From JABAYQ01 sp049890095 (lineage in GTDB: Bacteria > Bacteroidota > Bacteroidia > Flavobacteriales > UBA7312): a stretch of 64,000 nucleotides of DNA. The notes under the pieces were generated by a model. The model made no database searches. It had not been told where the DNA came from and saw only the letters and a program-made list of their open reading frames with translations. A program made the translations under genes and the position numbers. Below, in pieces: positions 40,701 through 48,356 of this stretch. The DNA is taken from contig JBMHCD010000004.1 of assembly GCA_049890095.1 (NCBI GenBank), positions 62,001 to 126,000 on the forward strand. The letters run 5' to 3'. Positions within the stretch are counted from its first letter, which is position 1, and every line of letters starts with the position of its first letter.

Positions 40701-42347
40701 AACTCCAGGCTCCGAAACAACAATAGAATTTGTATTTAATAAATCCAACGATCCATTCATATCATACCACTGATACGTTAAAAATTCTTCCTCAATCGAT
40801 AGTGTAGTTGAAGAATTAGAGCAAAATGAATCATCTCCTAATAAATTTATAATAGGGTCAGCTTCTGAATTAACAACAATATGAGATGTAGTAGAACATC
40901 CTCCTTCGTCTGTAACTGTTACCGAATAAGTTCCAGAACCAACCGAATTTGGATTTATATCACCGTAGTCAATAAAGTACTCACCAAATGATCCAGAGAC
41001 TTCCGCAGTAATAATACCATCATTATCCAAACAACTCGCATCTTGTGAAGATAATTCAAGAGTTAATTCACATTGAGCAAGCTCGAATGTTTGTAAACTA
41101 GACCATTCTGAAATAAATTCACCACAGATAGATCTTATATAAAAATATAGTGATGACTCTGTATTTGATATGTATTCAAAGTCAAACGAAGTCCCATAAA
41201 CATCAACATATTCCCATGCAAAACCAGGAACATTATATACGATTGTATAATATTGTGCTGTTTCAACATCATTCCAACTTATTGTTGCAGAGGATGGTGT
41301 TAAATTTGTTAAATTAAAAGATGATGGAGCCAATAGATTAGTTGGATCACACTCACATTCGATTGTTAATGTTAAAGTAGCAACATTTGTACATCCAAAT
41401 TCATTCTCAGACTCATATGTATAAACACCACTTTCCGTATATGTCTCTCCATTCCAGTCATAACTGTCACATGCTGTTATTGTTTCTGATGAAGTTGATG
41501 AACCATTTATTGTTAGTGTTAATGTAGCAACGTTTGTACATCCAAATTCATTCTCAGACTCATATGTATAAACACCACTTTCCGTATATGTCTCTCCATT
41601 CCAGTCATAACTGTCACATGCTGTTATTGTTTCTGATGAGTTAGATGGATATGCACATGTTCCATCATCTACAGTTGCTTCAGAATTATAGTTACAAGCT
41701 AAAATATCAGTACAACCATATACATCATCAGAGGCTGTTGTAAATTCAACCTGTATTTCTTCCCAAGGATTTCCATCTGCATCTAAACCACTTAAATTTA
41801 ATATTCCTGACAAATCTCCGCTAGTCGTAAATTGACCTAATAAAATTAGTCCATCTTGATTTGGAGCAGTTAAAGGATCATCTGGCGTTCTAAAAATAGA
41901 CGCATCAGAATTTGAAACACCACCAAAAGACCAAGTTGATCCTTCTAAATTATCGCCTATACCAATATCTCCAACAGTACTAGGACCACTAGTATAACTA
42001 TCTCCTAACGCTAGCCATGTATCAAACTCATGTCCTTGAACAAAACCAAATGCTCCTGGATTTGCCTGATTTTGAAAATTTACTATGGAACCAAAAACTC
42101 CCATATTATAGAAACTCGTGGTTGTAGTTATGTTTGAAGGTCTTAATTCATCACCAAAAACTTGAGTTAAGACACCTGAAGATAGCTCAGCATAAACTCT
42201 ATATGTTACTTCTCCATCAGTAAATCCTACATTAGAATTGTCTATCGTATTTACAGTTATTCCAACAAAAGGTGATTGTGCATTAGATATAAATGATACT
42301 GCTACCATAACAGATATCAAAAATGTTCTTTGTAAAAATGAATTCAT
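34716..42347 (-). CDS. Giant repetitive T9SS-secreted surface protein (2543 aa)
   Basis: Signal peptide (MNSFLQRTFLISVMVAVSFISNAQ), then a unique N-terminal domain (about 25-205) ending in the cysteine motif GCTDILACNYNSEATVDDGTC. Two 49-residue repeats (ACDSYDWNGETYTESG...) follow. Next come six copies of a 323/324-residue composite: a fibronectin III-like domain (SWNDVETAQYYTIVY), a SprB-like domain (DASCL...GGC), an Ig-like domain (FCSN...YQWYDxxG) and a second fibronectin III-like domain (GLSWTVVNNHMGSE...NTEYIFEVSSLAYGC). Two more fibronectin-like domains and a type A sorting domain (VYPNPTNDIVNINIS ... ANGIYMLQIITND) close the protein. It is probably an adhesin anchored at the cell surface. 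It forms an operon with the gene at 42369 (21-base gap). No catalytic domain was recognised. Confidence 0.85.
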   Translation of the reverse strand: MNSFLQRTFLISVMVAVSFISNAQSPFVGITVNTIDNSNVGFTDGEVTYRVYAELSSGVLTQVFGDELRPSNITTTTSFYNMGVFGSIVNFQNQANPGAFGFVQGHEFDTWLALGDSYTSGPSTVGDIGIGDNLEGSTWSFGGVSNSDASIFRTPDDPLTAPNQDGLILLGQFTTSGDLSGILNLSGLDADGNPWEEIQVEFTTASDDVYGCTDILACNYNSEATVDDGTCAYPSNSSETITACDSYDWNGETYTESGVYTYESENEFGCTNVATLTLTINGSSTSSETITACDSYDWNGETYTESGVYTYESENEFGCTNVATLTLTIECECDPTNLLAPSSFNLTNLTPSSATISWNDVETAQYYTIVYNVPGFAWEYVDVYGTSFDFEYISNTESSLYFYIRSICGEFISEWSSLQTFELAQCELTLELSSQDASCLDNDGIITAEVSGSFGEYFIDYGDINPNSVGSGTYSVTVTDEGGCSTTSHIVVNSEADPIINLLGDDSFCSNSSTTLSIEEEFLTYQWYDMNGSLDLLNTNSIVVSEPGVYYAIVTNLDGCEFTTQSLEVFEISVDVPSSLVLNLVTSFSAVIDWDNNSQSDQYNYRYSSDGGLSWTVVNNHMGSEVVLSNLLENTEYIFEVSSLAYGCVSQSTAVVFTTNVDCIAPQNVEMNVTPSSFSVSWDENINAESYTIAYSYTGGSWFIMDVYEATFSTSHNGYGAVSVYVKSNCGNDQSSTWSSLQVVSVPDCELSVSIETTDASCLDADGTIVAVVTGSYGSYVIDYDGADPSATSTGTYVLTVTDDGGCVVTQDVTVGQDQEPSIIASSDVSSFCSNETFELSATEGFDSYQWYDENGEIDGANNSIFISTTGGDFYVEVTNEAGCSFTSNMVDVFEIIVESSTEINIDDLTSNSVSIDWDAISPSGLYLLRYSFDAGNTWTTITDYEFSEINLTDLSSNQSYIFEVYSSAFGCLSDPLIASFTTNVECITPQNIQLNADPYNITISWDEVSAESYFLVYTVPGQFWNATSITESSFTIPHPGYGYAYFYVRSECDGGIDSDWSSLQYLELPSCELTLDLSSTNASCLDGDGIITANVSGAFGNYEIDFGGIDPSVVSAGTYTVSVTDDGGCEVSHDIVVGQEQTPPVTITESDNSFCEGESVVLTANDGFSSYQWYSEDGMIIDATQQTLSVIEGGEFYVEAITSEGCSSSSEIVEIFEISLSTPTSLEVVDISTNTVMLDWSETSPSGYYNVQFSDDGGSTWTIITDHYGSEINLTGLLSNTEYLFEVSSISYGCESNTISTTFSTFEDCTTPNGIQINATPSEVTFSWGAESSAESYYIVYNVSGSFWQADLVSGTSYTITHNQFGFAYFYIQSVCGDGYSSDWSSLHFAELPSCELTLDLSSTDASCLGEDGTISVDVSGSFGDYVLDYNGVDISAVAAGTYTISVIDDGGCSVSESITVNQESDPLLSVSAESLSVCNYDSNTLTANSGFSTYQWFDVDGAITGANSVSYTTVGGGEFYVVVTNEPGCSFTSETVLINEIEISSPENIEVVSVGTHFVSLDWDANSPSGYYNIQYSDDGGVTWTTISDHYGSGINLNGLSSNTDYVFEVTSSSYGCESTSSSVSFTTIEECNTPSNIEITANPANVTFSWDEVSSAESYYIVYKVSGGFWQTEVVSQTSYTVAHNQFGFAYFYIQSICGDGYSSDWSSLNFLELPSCELELDITSTDASCLGGDGTITANVTGAFGDYTIDYDGIDPSAVSQGSYTISVTDDGGCEVSHTVIIDQQEAPVVLVSESNNTFCDGESVELSASAGFDSYQWYDQDGVIEGATSQLLTVSDGGQYYVEVESLAGCASTSEISEIFEISLSAPTSLEVDDISTNTAMLDWDATSPSGYYNIQYSNDGGSTWVIISDHYGSGINLTGLLSNTEYLFEVTSVSYGCESTSSSITFTTIQGCDTPINLTLDANPQDVTLSWDQLSNAESYTVVYAASGGFWQSQSVTGNSFTFEHNGYGFAYFYIRSDCGQGYISEWSDLQIVEIPSCQLTLDLSTTDESCLGGDGTITATVNGAFGDYTIDYQGIDPSALTAGLYTISVTDDGGCSVTQTVVVEQEQTEEVSLSYTDDVICSGNTLVLTASSDFASYQWYDSDGEISGANSNEYSVSVGGDYYVTAADASGCTSTSDIAYIFEISVDAPTGLVAEEVTNDYALLDWDATSPTGAYNIEYSSDGGATWTEINDFYGSGINLNGLLSGTTYIFQVASNAYGCVSSFVSVEFTTIQVCNAPTNFSETVSSSEVELSWDVVSGAQSYEVLYNISGQGWTTETVSINSLSVSFEYGSSNFYYVRTICSDGNVSDWSPLQTFTFTCDAPTNFVISDNGGTVTFSWDDMGADEYQIIYNAGNGWIVEYISGTTLEVTNVPSFYTVYAYLRSVCNSSSNFISPWIFESHTTSSGARLSFVSTYELNVYPNPTNDIVNINISSDNEGLFNVRVVDSFGKLIFETNDQLLNGKLTYQLNLGDYANGIYMLQIITNDEVRNERIILQ
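35510..41350 (-). repeat. Six tandem copies of a 969-972 bp coding unit
   Basis: Matching points of the SCL(D/G)xDG segment fall at 41016, 40047, 39078, 38106, 37134 and 36162, giving spacings of 969, 969, 972, 972 and 972 bases. Each unit encodes a fibronectin III / SprB-like / Ig-like / fibronectin III block. Confidence 0.9.
41386..41639 (-). repeat. Perfect 107-bp direct repeat
   Basis: Bases 41386-41492 recur exactly at 41533-41639, an offset of 147 bp (49 codons). They encode the two ACDSYDWNGETYTESGVY repeats near the N-terminus of the giant adhesin. Confidence 0.95.
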
Positions 42348-42368
42348 ATTATTAAAGTTAAGTGTATT

Positions 42369-44126
42369 TTAATTAGTAGCTAACCAATTGTTTAGTACTA
42401 AAGTCAAGTCATCTAAGTTAACAAAGCCGTCATTACTTCCAATAACATCTCCATTAGTTCCTAGTTCTACATTTGAAAGCCAATTATTTAAAACTAAAGT
42501 CAAATCAGCTAAGTTTACAATATTATCACAATTGGCATCTCCAGGTATATCGCATGGACATTCAAAATCAATGCTTATTAACTGAATATCTTCATCATCA
42601 TTTTCAGAAAAAGTATTAATTGAAAAGTTTACTTGTTGTGAAGGATTTTCAAAAATTCCAACAAGTTGAAGATAAGATAAGTTACCTGCTGTAACGTTAT
42701 TACCATCATCATATGAAGAGTTTGCATCTATCATTATTCCTCCGTCCTGATTATTTGTCAAATTAATTGTTCCTAAAACTGATGAATTAGTAGTGCTTAC
42801 AGCGGTTAACTGTACTTGATTATCTGAAATAGAAGCTACAACTAAGTCCGCTTCAAAATTTATTTGACCGTCCAAGAGTTCTAATGAGGTTTCGCCAACT
42901 ATTTGATCTATTTGTAAAGTCGAAAAATCGAAAGTACCCTCATCTGAAAGAATTGTTGATGAAGACATATCAGGTTGGTTAGGTGACTGAGTAATAATTA
43001 ATTCAACATCAGAAAGAACTTCACATTCTGTTGTAGAGAAATTCAACTCAATTGCAGGAGCAAATTCAACACATGGTTCAGAACCAGTGTTGCCCCCAAC
43101 ACAATTTCCACAATCATCTATATATGCAGACCCATTAAAATCACCATTACAATCTGTGATTCCAATATCAAAAGTAAAGGTCTGATTATCTGTTACTGAA
43201 GACTCAGAAACTATAGAAGTGTAAAAGTTTAATACCTCATTTTGTGGCGTAACATAAAGTTGACTTAGCGTTACTGATAGATTATTTCCATTTGTAATAT
43301 TGTTGCCATCTGAGGGAGCTACAGATGTAACCTGAACTCCTTCTGAAGTATTACTTAATTCGAACGTTGAATAAATAGATCCATCTTGATTATCTACCGC
43401 ACTAAGTGTTGCATTATTATCATCAGAAAGGTTACTTACATATAATGTAAATTCTGATGACATAAAACCTCCTCCAACTTGTGCAAAACCTTGTCCAACA
43501 GATTGGCCAACAAACAAAGAAGAAATAGAAAATGAGCCTCCGTCGCTTAAAAACATGGACGATGCCATATCTGGCTCATTCGCGTCTTGCTCTATTGTAA
43601 AGTTAATATCAGAAATAGACAAAGGATCTGTTGATGATATAGAAATCGTTATAGTTGGAGTAAACGCAATACATGGCTCAGAACCAGTGTTGCCACCTAC
43701 ACAATTTCCACAATCATCTATATATGCAGACCCATCAAGGACACCATTACAATCTTCAATTAGAGAAGATTCTGTAGTAAACTGTTGTACTGTTGACCAT
43801 TCAGAATTAGATCCAGAATTACAATATGTTCTTATCCTGTATTGATAAGTTGTATATTCCTCAAGATTATTTAATTCGACTAGGTTAGTTCCAAAAGGAA
43901 TATTAATTGGCAAGCCGGCAAACTGCCAATCTTCACCAATTTGTCTGTAACTTACTCTATAATATTCAGCTTCATTTACATCAGTCCACTGAATAACAGA
44001 TGAATTAATAGTTGTGGAGTGAGATTGAAAGAATGAAGGATTCAGACACTGTGAAAACACATTGCTGAACGAAAACAACATAAAGATTGTTAATATCTTG
44101 TAATCAATTTTATAAAAATTTCGCAT
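42369..44126 (-). CDS. Secreted repeat protein with dockerin-like C-terminus
   Basis: This 585-residue protein starts at ATG 44126 (MRNFYKIDYKILTIFMLFSFSNVFSQ signal peptide); a TTG nine bases upstream is less likely. A fibronectin III-like domain (about 25-120) resembles those of the downstream giant adhesin. Then come two copies of a module that begins DCNG...SAYIDDCGNCVGGNTGSEPC and continues about 200 residues with SDGGSFSISSLFVGQSVG-type beta segments. The last 60 residues hold two EF-hand-like loops, DANCDNIVNLADL and NDGFVNLDDL, each followed by TLVLNNWL, as in type I dockerins. There is no T9SS sorting domain. It is the promoter-proximal partner of the 2543-residue protein. Function and ligand are unknown. 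Confidence 0.8.
   Translation of the reverse strand: MRNFYKIDYKILTIFMLFSFSNVFSQCLNPSFFQSHSTTINSSVIQWTDVNEAEYYRVSYRQIGEDWQFAGLPINIPFGTNLVELNNLEEYTTYQYRIRTYCNSGSNSEWSTVQQFTTESSLIEDCNGVLDGSAYIDDCGNCVGGNTGSEPCIAFTPTITISISSTDPLSISDINFTIEQDANEPDMASSMFLSDGGSFSISSLFVGQSVGQGFAQVGGGFMSSEFTLYVSNLSDDNNATLSAVDNQDGSIYSTFELSNTSEGVQVTSVAPSDGNNITNGNNLSVTLSQLYVTPQNEVLNFYTSIVSESSVTDNQTFTFDIGITDCNGDFNGSAYIDDCGNCVGGNTGSEPCVEFAPAIELNFSTTECEVLSDVELIITQSPNQPDMSSSTILSDEGTFDFSTLQIDQIVGETSLELLDGQINFEADLVVASISDNQVQLTAVSTTNSSVLGTINLTNNQDGGIMIDANSSYDDGNNVTAGNLSYLQLVGIFENPSQQVNFSINTFSENDDEDIQLISIDFECPCDIPGDANCDNIVNLADLTLVLNNWLSNVELGTNGDVIGSNDGFVNLDDLTLVLNNWLATN
43079..43755 (-). repeat. Near-identical blocks 600 bp apart (DCGNCVGGNTGSEPC module)
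   Basis: A block starting at 43081 (gaaccagtgt tgcccccaac) recurs at 43681 with few mismatches over about 75 bases, exactly 600 bp (200 codons) apart, marking duplicated modules within the dockerin-like protein. Confidence 0.85.
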
Positions 44127-44170
44127 AAACAACAAGTTAAAGTTTATATCCGATTTTGTACCGGAACTTA

Positions 44171-44178
44171 CAAAGTTA
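44171..44178 (-). promoter_or_regulatory. Possible -7 element of the dockerin-like/giant adhesin operon
   Basis: Minus orientation reads TAACTTTG, 44 bases before the start at 44126. The nearest TTG is 27 bases upstream, slightly too far. Confidence 0.4.
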
Positions 44179-44209
44179 TAAAAAAAGACGAAATATGAAA
44201 GAAATCAAT

Positions 44210-44239
44210 AAAAAAAACTCCTTTGATAATAAGGAGTTT
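44210..44239 (-). terminator. Rho-independent terminator of tRNA-Gln
   Basis: AAACTCCTT (44215-44223) pairs with AAGGAGTTT (44231-44239), a 9-bp stem with a 7-base loop, followed in minus orientation by a U run (A tract 44210-44217). Confidence 0.9.
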
Positions 44240-44240
44240 G

Positions 44241-44313
44241 TTACCCGACTAGGGCTCGAACCTAGACTCTTCTGGACCAAAACCAGACGTGTTGCCAGTT
44301 ACACCATCGGGCA
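44241..44313 (-). tRNA. tRNA-Gln (anticodon TTG)
   Basis: The minus strand folds as a 73-base tRNA: acceptor TGCCCGA/TCGGGTA (one G-U pair), D arm TGGTGTAACTGGCAACA, anticodon stem TCTGG/CCAGA around TTTTGGT (anticodon UUG, reading CAA), and T arm CTAGG TTCGAGC CCTAG. CCA is not encoded. An exact promoter lies upstream and a terminator downstream, so it is a single-gene unit. Confidence 0.96.
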
Positions 44314-44326
44314 ATAATTAAGGATG

Positions 44327-44355
44327 CAAAAATAAGTATAAATTGATTTTAACAA
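44327..44355 (-). promoter_or_regulatory. Promoter of tRNA-Gln
   Basis: Minus orientation: TTG (44355-44353), 18-base spacer, TATTTTTG (44334-44327). The predicted start lies about seven bases before the mature tRNA 5' end. Confidence 0.75.
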
Positions 44356-44453
44356 AATAATTTTATCAAAAGTTTAAATTAAATAACAATTATTCATAAA
44401 TAAAAGTGATATTTAGTACATTAGCAAAGCAAAAAAGACACAAAAAACATACA

Positions 44454-47447
44454 ATGAAATATCGTAAATTTAACAACATTTTTGGCTGGTTAGCCTTCGC
44501 CGTTGCGATGGTAACATATTATCTCACTCTTGAACCTACAGTTAGCTTTTGGGATTGTGGAGAATATATCAGTACTGCATACAAACTTGAAGTTGGTCAC
44601 CCACCAGGAGCTCCTTTGTTTCAGCTTTTAGGTCGTTTTTTCAGCCTTTTTGCATCTGACACCAGTCAAATTGCATTTATGATTAATTTTATGTCTGCTT
44701 TATGTAGTGCGTTAACGATTTTGTTTCTTTTCTGGACAATTACTTCATTGGCAAAGAAAATAGTAGGTAATGAATTGAACACATCAAAATTGATAGGTAT
44801 AATAGGAAGCGGTTTAGTTGGATCATTAGCTTATGCTTTTTCTGATTCCTTTTGGTTTTCTGCTGTTGAAGGAGAAGTATATGCCATGTCTTCTTTTTTT
44901 ACAGCTATAACTTTCTGGGCAATTTTAAAGTGGGAAAGTGAGGCTGATGATAAATATTCATCAAGATGGATTATACTAATTGCCTACATCATAGGATTAT
45001 CAATTGGTGTTCATTTGCTAAATTTATTAGCTATTCCTGCAGTTATATTCATTTATTATTTCAAAAAACATCAATCAACACCAAAAGGAATTCTTGCAGT
45101 TTTCATTATATCTGTTATTGCAACTGGAGGACTTCAGGGTGTTATTATTCCTGGAATTGTAAGTCTTGCTGGTAAGTTCGAATTATTTTTCGTTAATACT
45201 GTAAATCTTCCTTTTAATTCGGGTACAATTATTTATTTCCTTCTTATTATTTCTGCTATAGTTTTAGGATTAAGACACTCCAAAAAACAACAAAAACCAA
45301 TTCTAGGAATTTCTTTAGTAAGTTTTGCCTTTATTTTAATAGGATATTCTACCTTTTTAATCTTGGTTATTCGCTCAAATGCGAACCCTCCAATTGACGA
45401 AAATAACCCTGAAGATGCTGTAAGTTTATTGTCTTATTTAAACCGTGAACAATATGGAGATTGGCCCATACTTAGTGGTCAGTATTATAATGCAAATGTA
45501 ACAAAGCTTGAAGATGGCAATCCCGTTTATAAAAAAGATGAAAAATCAGGCAAATACTTAATTTCTAACCTCAACAAAAAATCAAAGCCTGTATATGACC
45601 CTAAGTTTAGCGGTGTTTTTCCAAGGATGTGGAGCTCTTCTCAACCAATTCATGCTAAAGCATACAAACAATGGAGCGGACAAAAAAATAGTAAAAGTAA
45701 ACCTTCCTTTAGCGAAAACCTAACCTATTTTTTCAGATATCAAATTGGCCATATGTATTTGAGATACTTTATGTGGAATTTTGCTGGAAAACAAAACGAT
45801 ATTCAAGGTCATGGTGAAATTAATAAAGGAAATTGGCTTAGCGGTATTTCTTTCATTGATAACTTTAGATTAGGTCCACAAGAAAATATTTCTAATGAAA
45901 TGGCTAATAATAAGGCTCGAAACACCTATTTTTTACTGCCTTTAATACTAGGTCTCATCGGTATGTTTTTTCATTTTAACAAACACAAACCAGATGCTTT
46001 TATCATTTTACTTTTTTTCATATTTACTGGTTTAGCTATTGTTGTTTACTTAAACCAATATCCTTACCAACCAAGAGAAAGAGATTATGCATATGTAGGT
46101 TCTTTTTATGCTTTTAGTATTTGGATTGGGTTGGGTGTACTTTCAGTAGCAAATTTTCTAAAAAATAAACTGCCTAAAGTTAACTCCTCTCTTATTTCAA
46201 CCATAATTTGTCTACTTCTAGTTCCTACGATAATGGCTAACGAAAACTGGGATGACCATGATCGATCAAATAGATATACGGCAAGAGACGTTGCTTCAAA
46301 TTATTTAAACTCATGTGCTCCTAATTCAATAATTTTTACAAATGGAGATAACGATACCTTTCCATTATGGTATGCTCAAGAAGTTGAAGGGATCAGAACG
46401 GATGTAAGAGTTATCAATCTTAGCTTGTTTAATACTGATTGGTACATAGACCAAATGAGAAGAGCAGCATACGAAGCTGGTCCAATTCCTAGTTCATTGA
46501 ATTGGGAGAAATATAAACAAGGGACAAGAGATTATATTCCTATTTATGATAGAGAAATTGGTTACACCAATATTAAAGAAATTATCGACTTTATAGGAAA
46601 TGATAATCCTCAGACTAAAATACCAACTAGTAGAGGACAAAGCGATTATTGCCCTACCAACAAATTAAAATTAAAAGTTAATAAAGAATTCATTATTGAA
46701 AAAGGAATTGTTCCAGCTAATAAACAAGATGAAATTGTTGATGAAATTACATGGGAACTAAAAGGTTCCGGTTTTTCCAAAAATCAATTAATGGTTCTTG
46801 ACATTCTAGCTCATTTTAATTGGGAAACCCCTATTTATTTTGCTATAACAGTTGGTAATGACAACTTTATGGGTTTAGAAAAATACTTTCAACTTGAAGG
46901 TTTAGCTTATCGTTTTGTCCCTTATTTGACAACAAGTACAGATGGACAAACTGGAGCTGTTGCTTCTGAGGAAATGTTTGATAATGTAATTAATAAATTT
47001 AAATGGGGTAATATGCAAGACCCTAATGTCTATCTTGATGAAACTAACAGAAGAATGACACTTAATTTTAGAAATAATTTTTCAAGATTAGCAGAAGAAC
47101 TTATCAGAACAGGACAGGTTGAAAAAGCTGAAATCGTTTTAGACAAATGTATCGAAGTGCTACCTAACGAGGCTGTTTCATTTAATTATTTCAACCTTCC
47201 AATTGCAGAAAATTATTATAAAATTGGTAAAAACGAAAAAGCCAGAGAAATAATAGAAATACTTATAGAAAACTATTTTGATGAAATGAGATATTACAAT
47301 TCATTAGATGATAAGATGCTTAGCAAAATGAATCGTGATTATCAAATAGCCAATCAGGTTATTGGAAATTTATATTCTCTAACTAATAAATACCAAGAGA
47401 AAGATCTATTTGATAAAATTGGTGCGATGTATCAAGAATTACAGTAG
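44454..47447 (+). CDS. DUF2723 family membrane protein, probable O-glycosyltransferase
   Basis: This 997-residue protein starts at ATG 44454 (MKYRKFNNIFGWLAFAVAMV); a GTG start 48 bases upstream adds a charged stretch not expected before the first helix. The DUF2723 signature is clear: YYLTLEPTVSFWDCGEYISTAYKLEVGHPPGAPLFQLLGR (about residues 24-63), with a conserved acidic/Cys segment WDCGEY. About 12 membrane helices occupy residues 10-600, followed by a soluble C-terminal domain and TPR-like helices (EELIRTGQVEKAEIVLDKCIEVLP). The eukaryotic relative TMEM260 is a protein O-mannosyltransferase, so a sugar-transfer role is likely but unproven. Confidence 0.88.
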   Translation: MKYRKFNNIFGWLAFAVAMVTYYLTLEPTVSFWDCGEYISTAYKLEVGHPPGAPLFQLLGRFFSLFASDTSQIAFMINFMSALCSALTILFLFWTITSLAKKIVGNELNTSKLIGIIGSGLVGSLAYAFSDSFWFSAVEGEVYAMSSFFTAITFWAILKWESEADDKYSSRWIILIAYIIGLSIGVHLLNLLAIPAVIFIYYFKKHQSTPKGILAVFIISVIATGGLQGVIIPGIVSLAGKFELFFVNTVNLPFNSGTIIYFLLIISAIVLGLRHSKKQQKPILGISLVSFAFILIGYSTFLILVIRSNANPPIDENNPEDAVSLLSYLNREQYGDWPILSGQYYNANVTKLEDGNPVYKKDEKSGKYLISNLNKKSKPVYDPKFSGVFPRMWSSSQPIHAKAYKQWSGQKNSKSKPSFSENLTYFFRYQIGHMYLRYFMWNFAGKQNDIQGHGEINKGNWLSGISFIDNFRLGPQENISNEMANNKARNTYFLLPLILGLIGMFFHFNKHKPDAFIILLFFIFTGLAIVVYLNQYPYQPRERDYAYVGSFYAFSIWIGLGVLSVANFLKNKLPKVNSSLISTIICLLLVPTIMANENWDDHDRSNRYTARDVASNYLNSCAPNSIIFTNGDNDTFPLWYAQEVEGIRTDVRVINLSLFNTDWYIDQMRRAAYEAGPIPSSLNWEKYKQGTRDYIPIYDREIGYTNIKEIIDFIGNDNPQTKIPTSRGQSDYCPTNKLKLKVNKEFIIEKGIVPANKQDEIVDEITWELKGSGFSKNQLMVLDILAHFNWETPIYFAITVGNDNFMGLEKYFQLEGLAYRFVPYLTTSTDGQTGAVASEEMFDNVINKFKWGNMQDPNVYLDETNRRMTLNFRNNFSRLAEELIRTGQVEKAEIVLDKCIEVLPNEAVSFNYFNLPIAENYYKIGKNEKAREIIEILIENYFDEMRYYNSLDDKMLSKMNRDYQIANQVIGNLYSLTNKYQEKDLFDKIGAMYQELQ

Positions 47448-47464
47448 ATAATTTACTGTCTATC

Positions 47465-48073
47465 ATGCATATTGTTAAGATTCCAAAATGGTTTCAATCT
47501 CTATTTAATTCTATTGAATGGCGAGTAAAAACTGATAAAAAAGTAATTTACCTTACATTTGACGATGGTCCCAATATAGATAGTACAGAATTTATTATTT
47601 CTTCTCTAGAAAAATACCACGCTGAAGCTACTTTTTTTTGTTTAGGCTATAATATTTTGAAATACCCTGATCAATTTAAAAAAATAAATAAAAGTAAATT
47701 TTCCATTGGAAATCATACCTTTCAACATATGAATGGTTGGAAAACAAAAACCAAGATTTATTTAAATGATGTTAAAAAATGTCATGAAATTTATTCTTCT
47801 AATTTATTCAGGCCTCCATTTGGTAAAATAAACCCTTTTCAAATTGATGAATTAAAAAAAACCCATAGAATAATTATGTGGGATATTAATAGCTGGGATT
47901 TTGACCCTAGCATAAATAAAGAATTAATTTTTAAAAAGATGGTGAAAAAAATTCAAAATGGATCCATTGTTCTTTTTCACGACAATAAAAAGTCTTTAGA
48001 AAATCTTCGATATTTACTACCTAAAGTTCTATCCTATTTTAGTGAAAAGGGATATAAATTTGAAAAATTATGA
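47465..48073 (+). CDS. Polysaccharide deacetylase family protein (NodB fold)
   Basis: This 202-residue protein has the motifs of carbohydrate esterase family 4: LTFDDGPN (catalytic and metal Asp), NHTFQH (metal histidines), RPPFGK, WDINSWDFD and IVLFHDN (catalytic His). No signal peptide is seen (start MHIVKIPKWFQSLFNSIEWRVKT), so it is either cytoplasmic or anchored through its hydrophobic N-terminus. It follows the DUF2723 gene by 17 bases; a short inverted repeat (ACAGTA/TACTGT, 47442-47460) covers the junction. The substrate is unknown. Confidence 0.88.
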   Translation: MHIVKIPKWFQSLFNSIEWRVKTDKKVIYLTFDDGPNIDSTEFIISSLEKYHAEATFFCLGYNILKYPDQFKKINKSKFSIGNHTFQHMNGWKTKTKIYLNDVKKCHEIYSSNLFRPPFGKINPFQIDELKKTHRIIMWDINSWDFDPSINKELIFKKMVKKIQNGSIVLFHDNKKSLENLRYLLPKVLSYFSEKGYKFEKL

Positions 48074-48355
48074 CTGCTCATTTATAATTGCATTTAACTC
48101 CAACCAACCTCCACCATTTTCAATATCCTTAAGTCCCATTTGCTTTAAATAATTTACAACTTGTTCAGAACGATTACCTGATCTACAAAACAAAATCATT
48201 GGCTCCATTTGCTTCAGTTCTTCTAGTCTTTCCACTACTTCATCCATTGGTATGTTAATCGAATTGGCTACACTTCCAGACTGATATTCCATTACAGTTC
48301 TTACATCAACAAGTGTAACATTTGGAAGTGATAACATTTTTAATTTTCTTTTCAT
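48068..48355 (-). CDS. Single-domain rhodanese
   Basis: This 95-residue protein is a single rhodanese fold with active-site loop FCRSGNRS (cysteine nucleophile, about residue 65) and VTLVDVRTVMEYQSGSV as the first signature. The ATG at 48355 begins two bases after the stop of the upstream MBL gene and gives MKRKLKMLSLPNVTLVDVR; a longer frame starting at 48397 would overlap that gene. Such proteins carry persulfide sulfur. It is last in a four-gene sulfur operon and overlaps the convergent deacetylase gene by six bases. Confidence 0.9.
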   Translation of the reverse strand: MKRKLKMLSLPNVTLVDVRTVMEYQSGSVANSINIPMDEVVERLEELKQMEPMILFCRSGNRSEQVVNYLKQMGLKDIENGGGWLELNAIINEQS

Positions 48356-48356
48356 T

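Noticed and set aside
35510..41350. CRISPR-like or mobile repeat array
   Set aside because: The repeats are about 970 bp, fully coding and encode surface-protein domains; there are no short repeats with unique spacers.
47442..47460. Inverted repeat ACAGTA/TACTGT as a terminator
   Set aside because: The stem is six base pairs with no T tract and lies between two closely spaced genes of the same strand.
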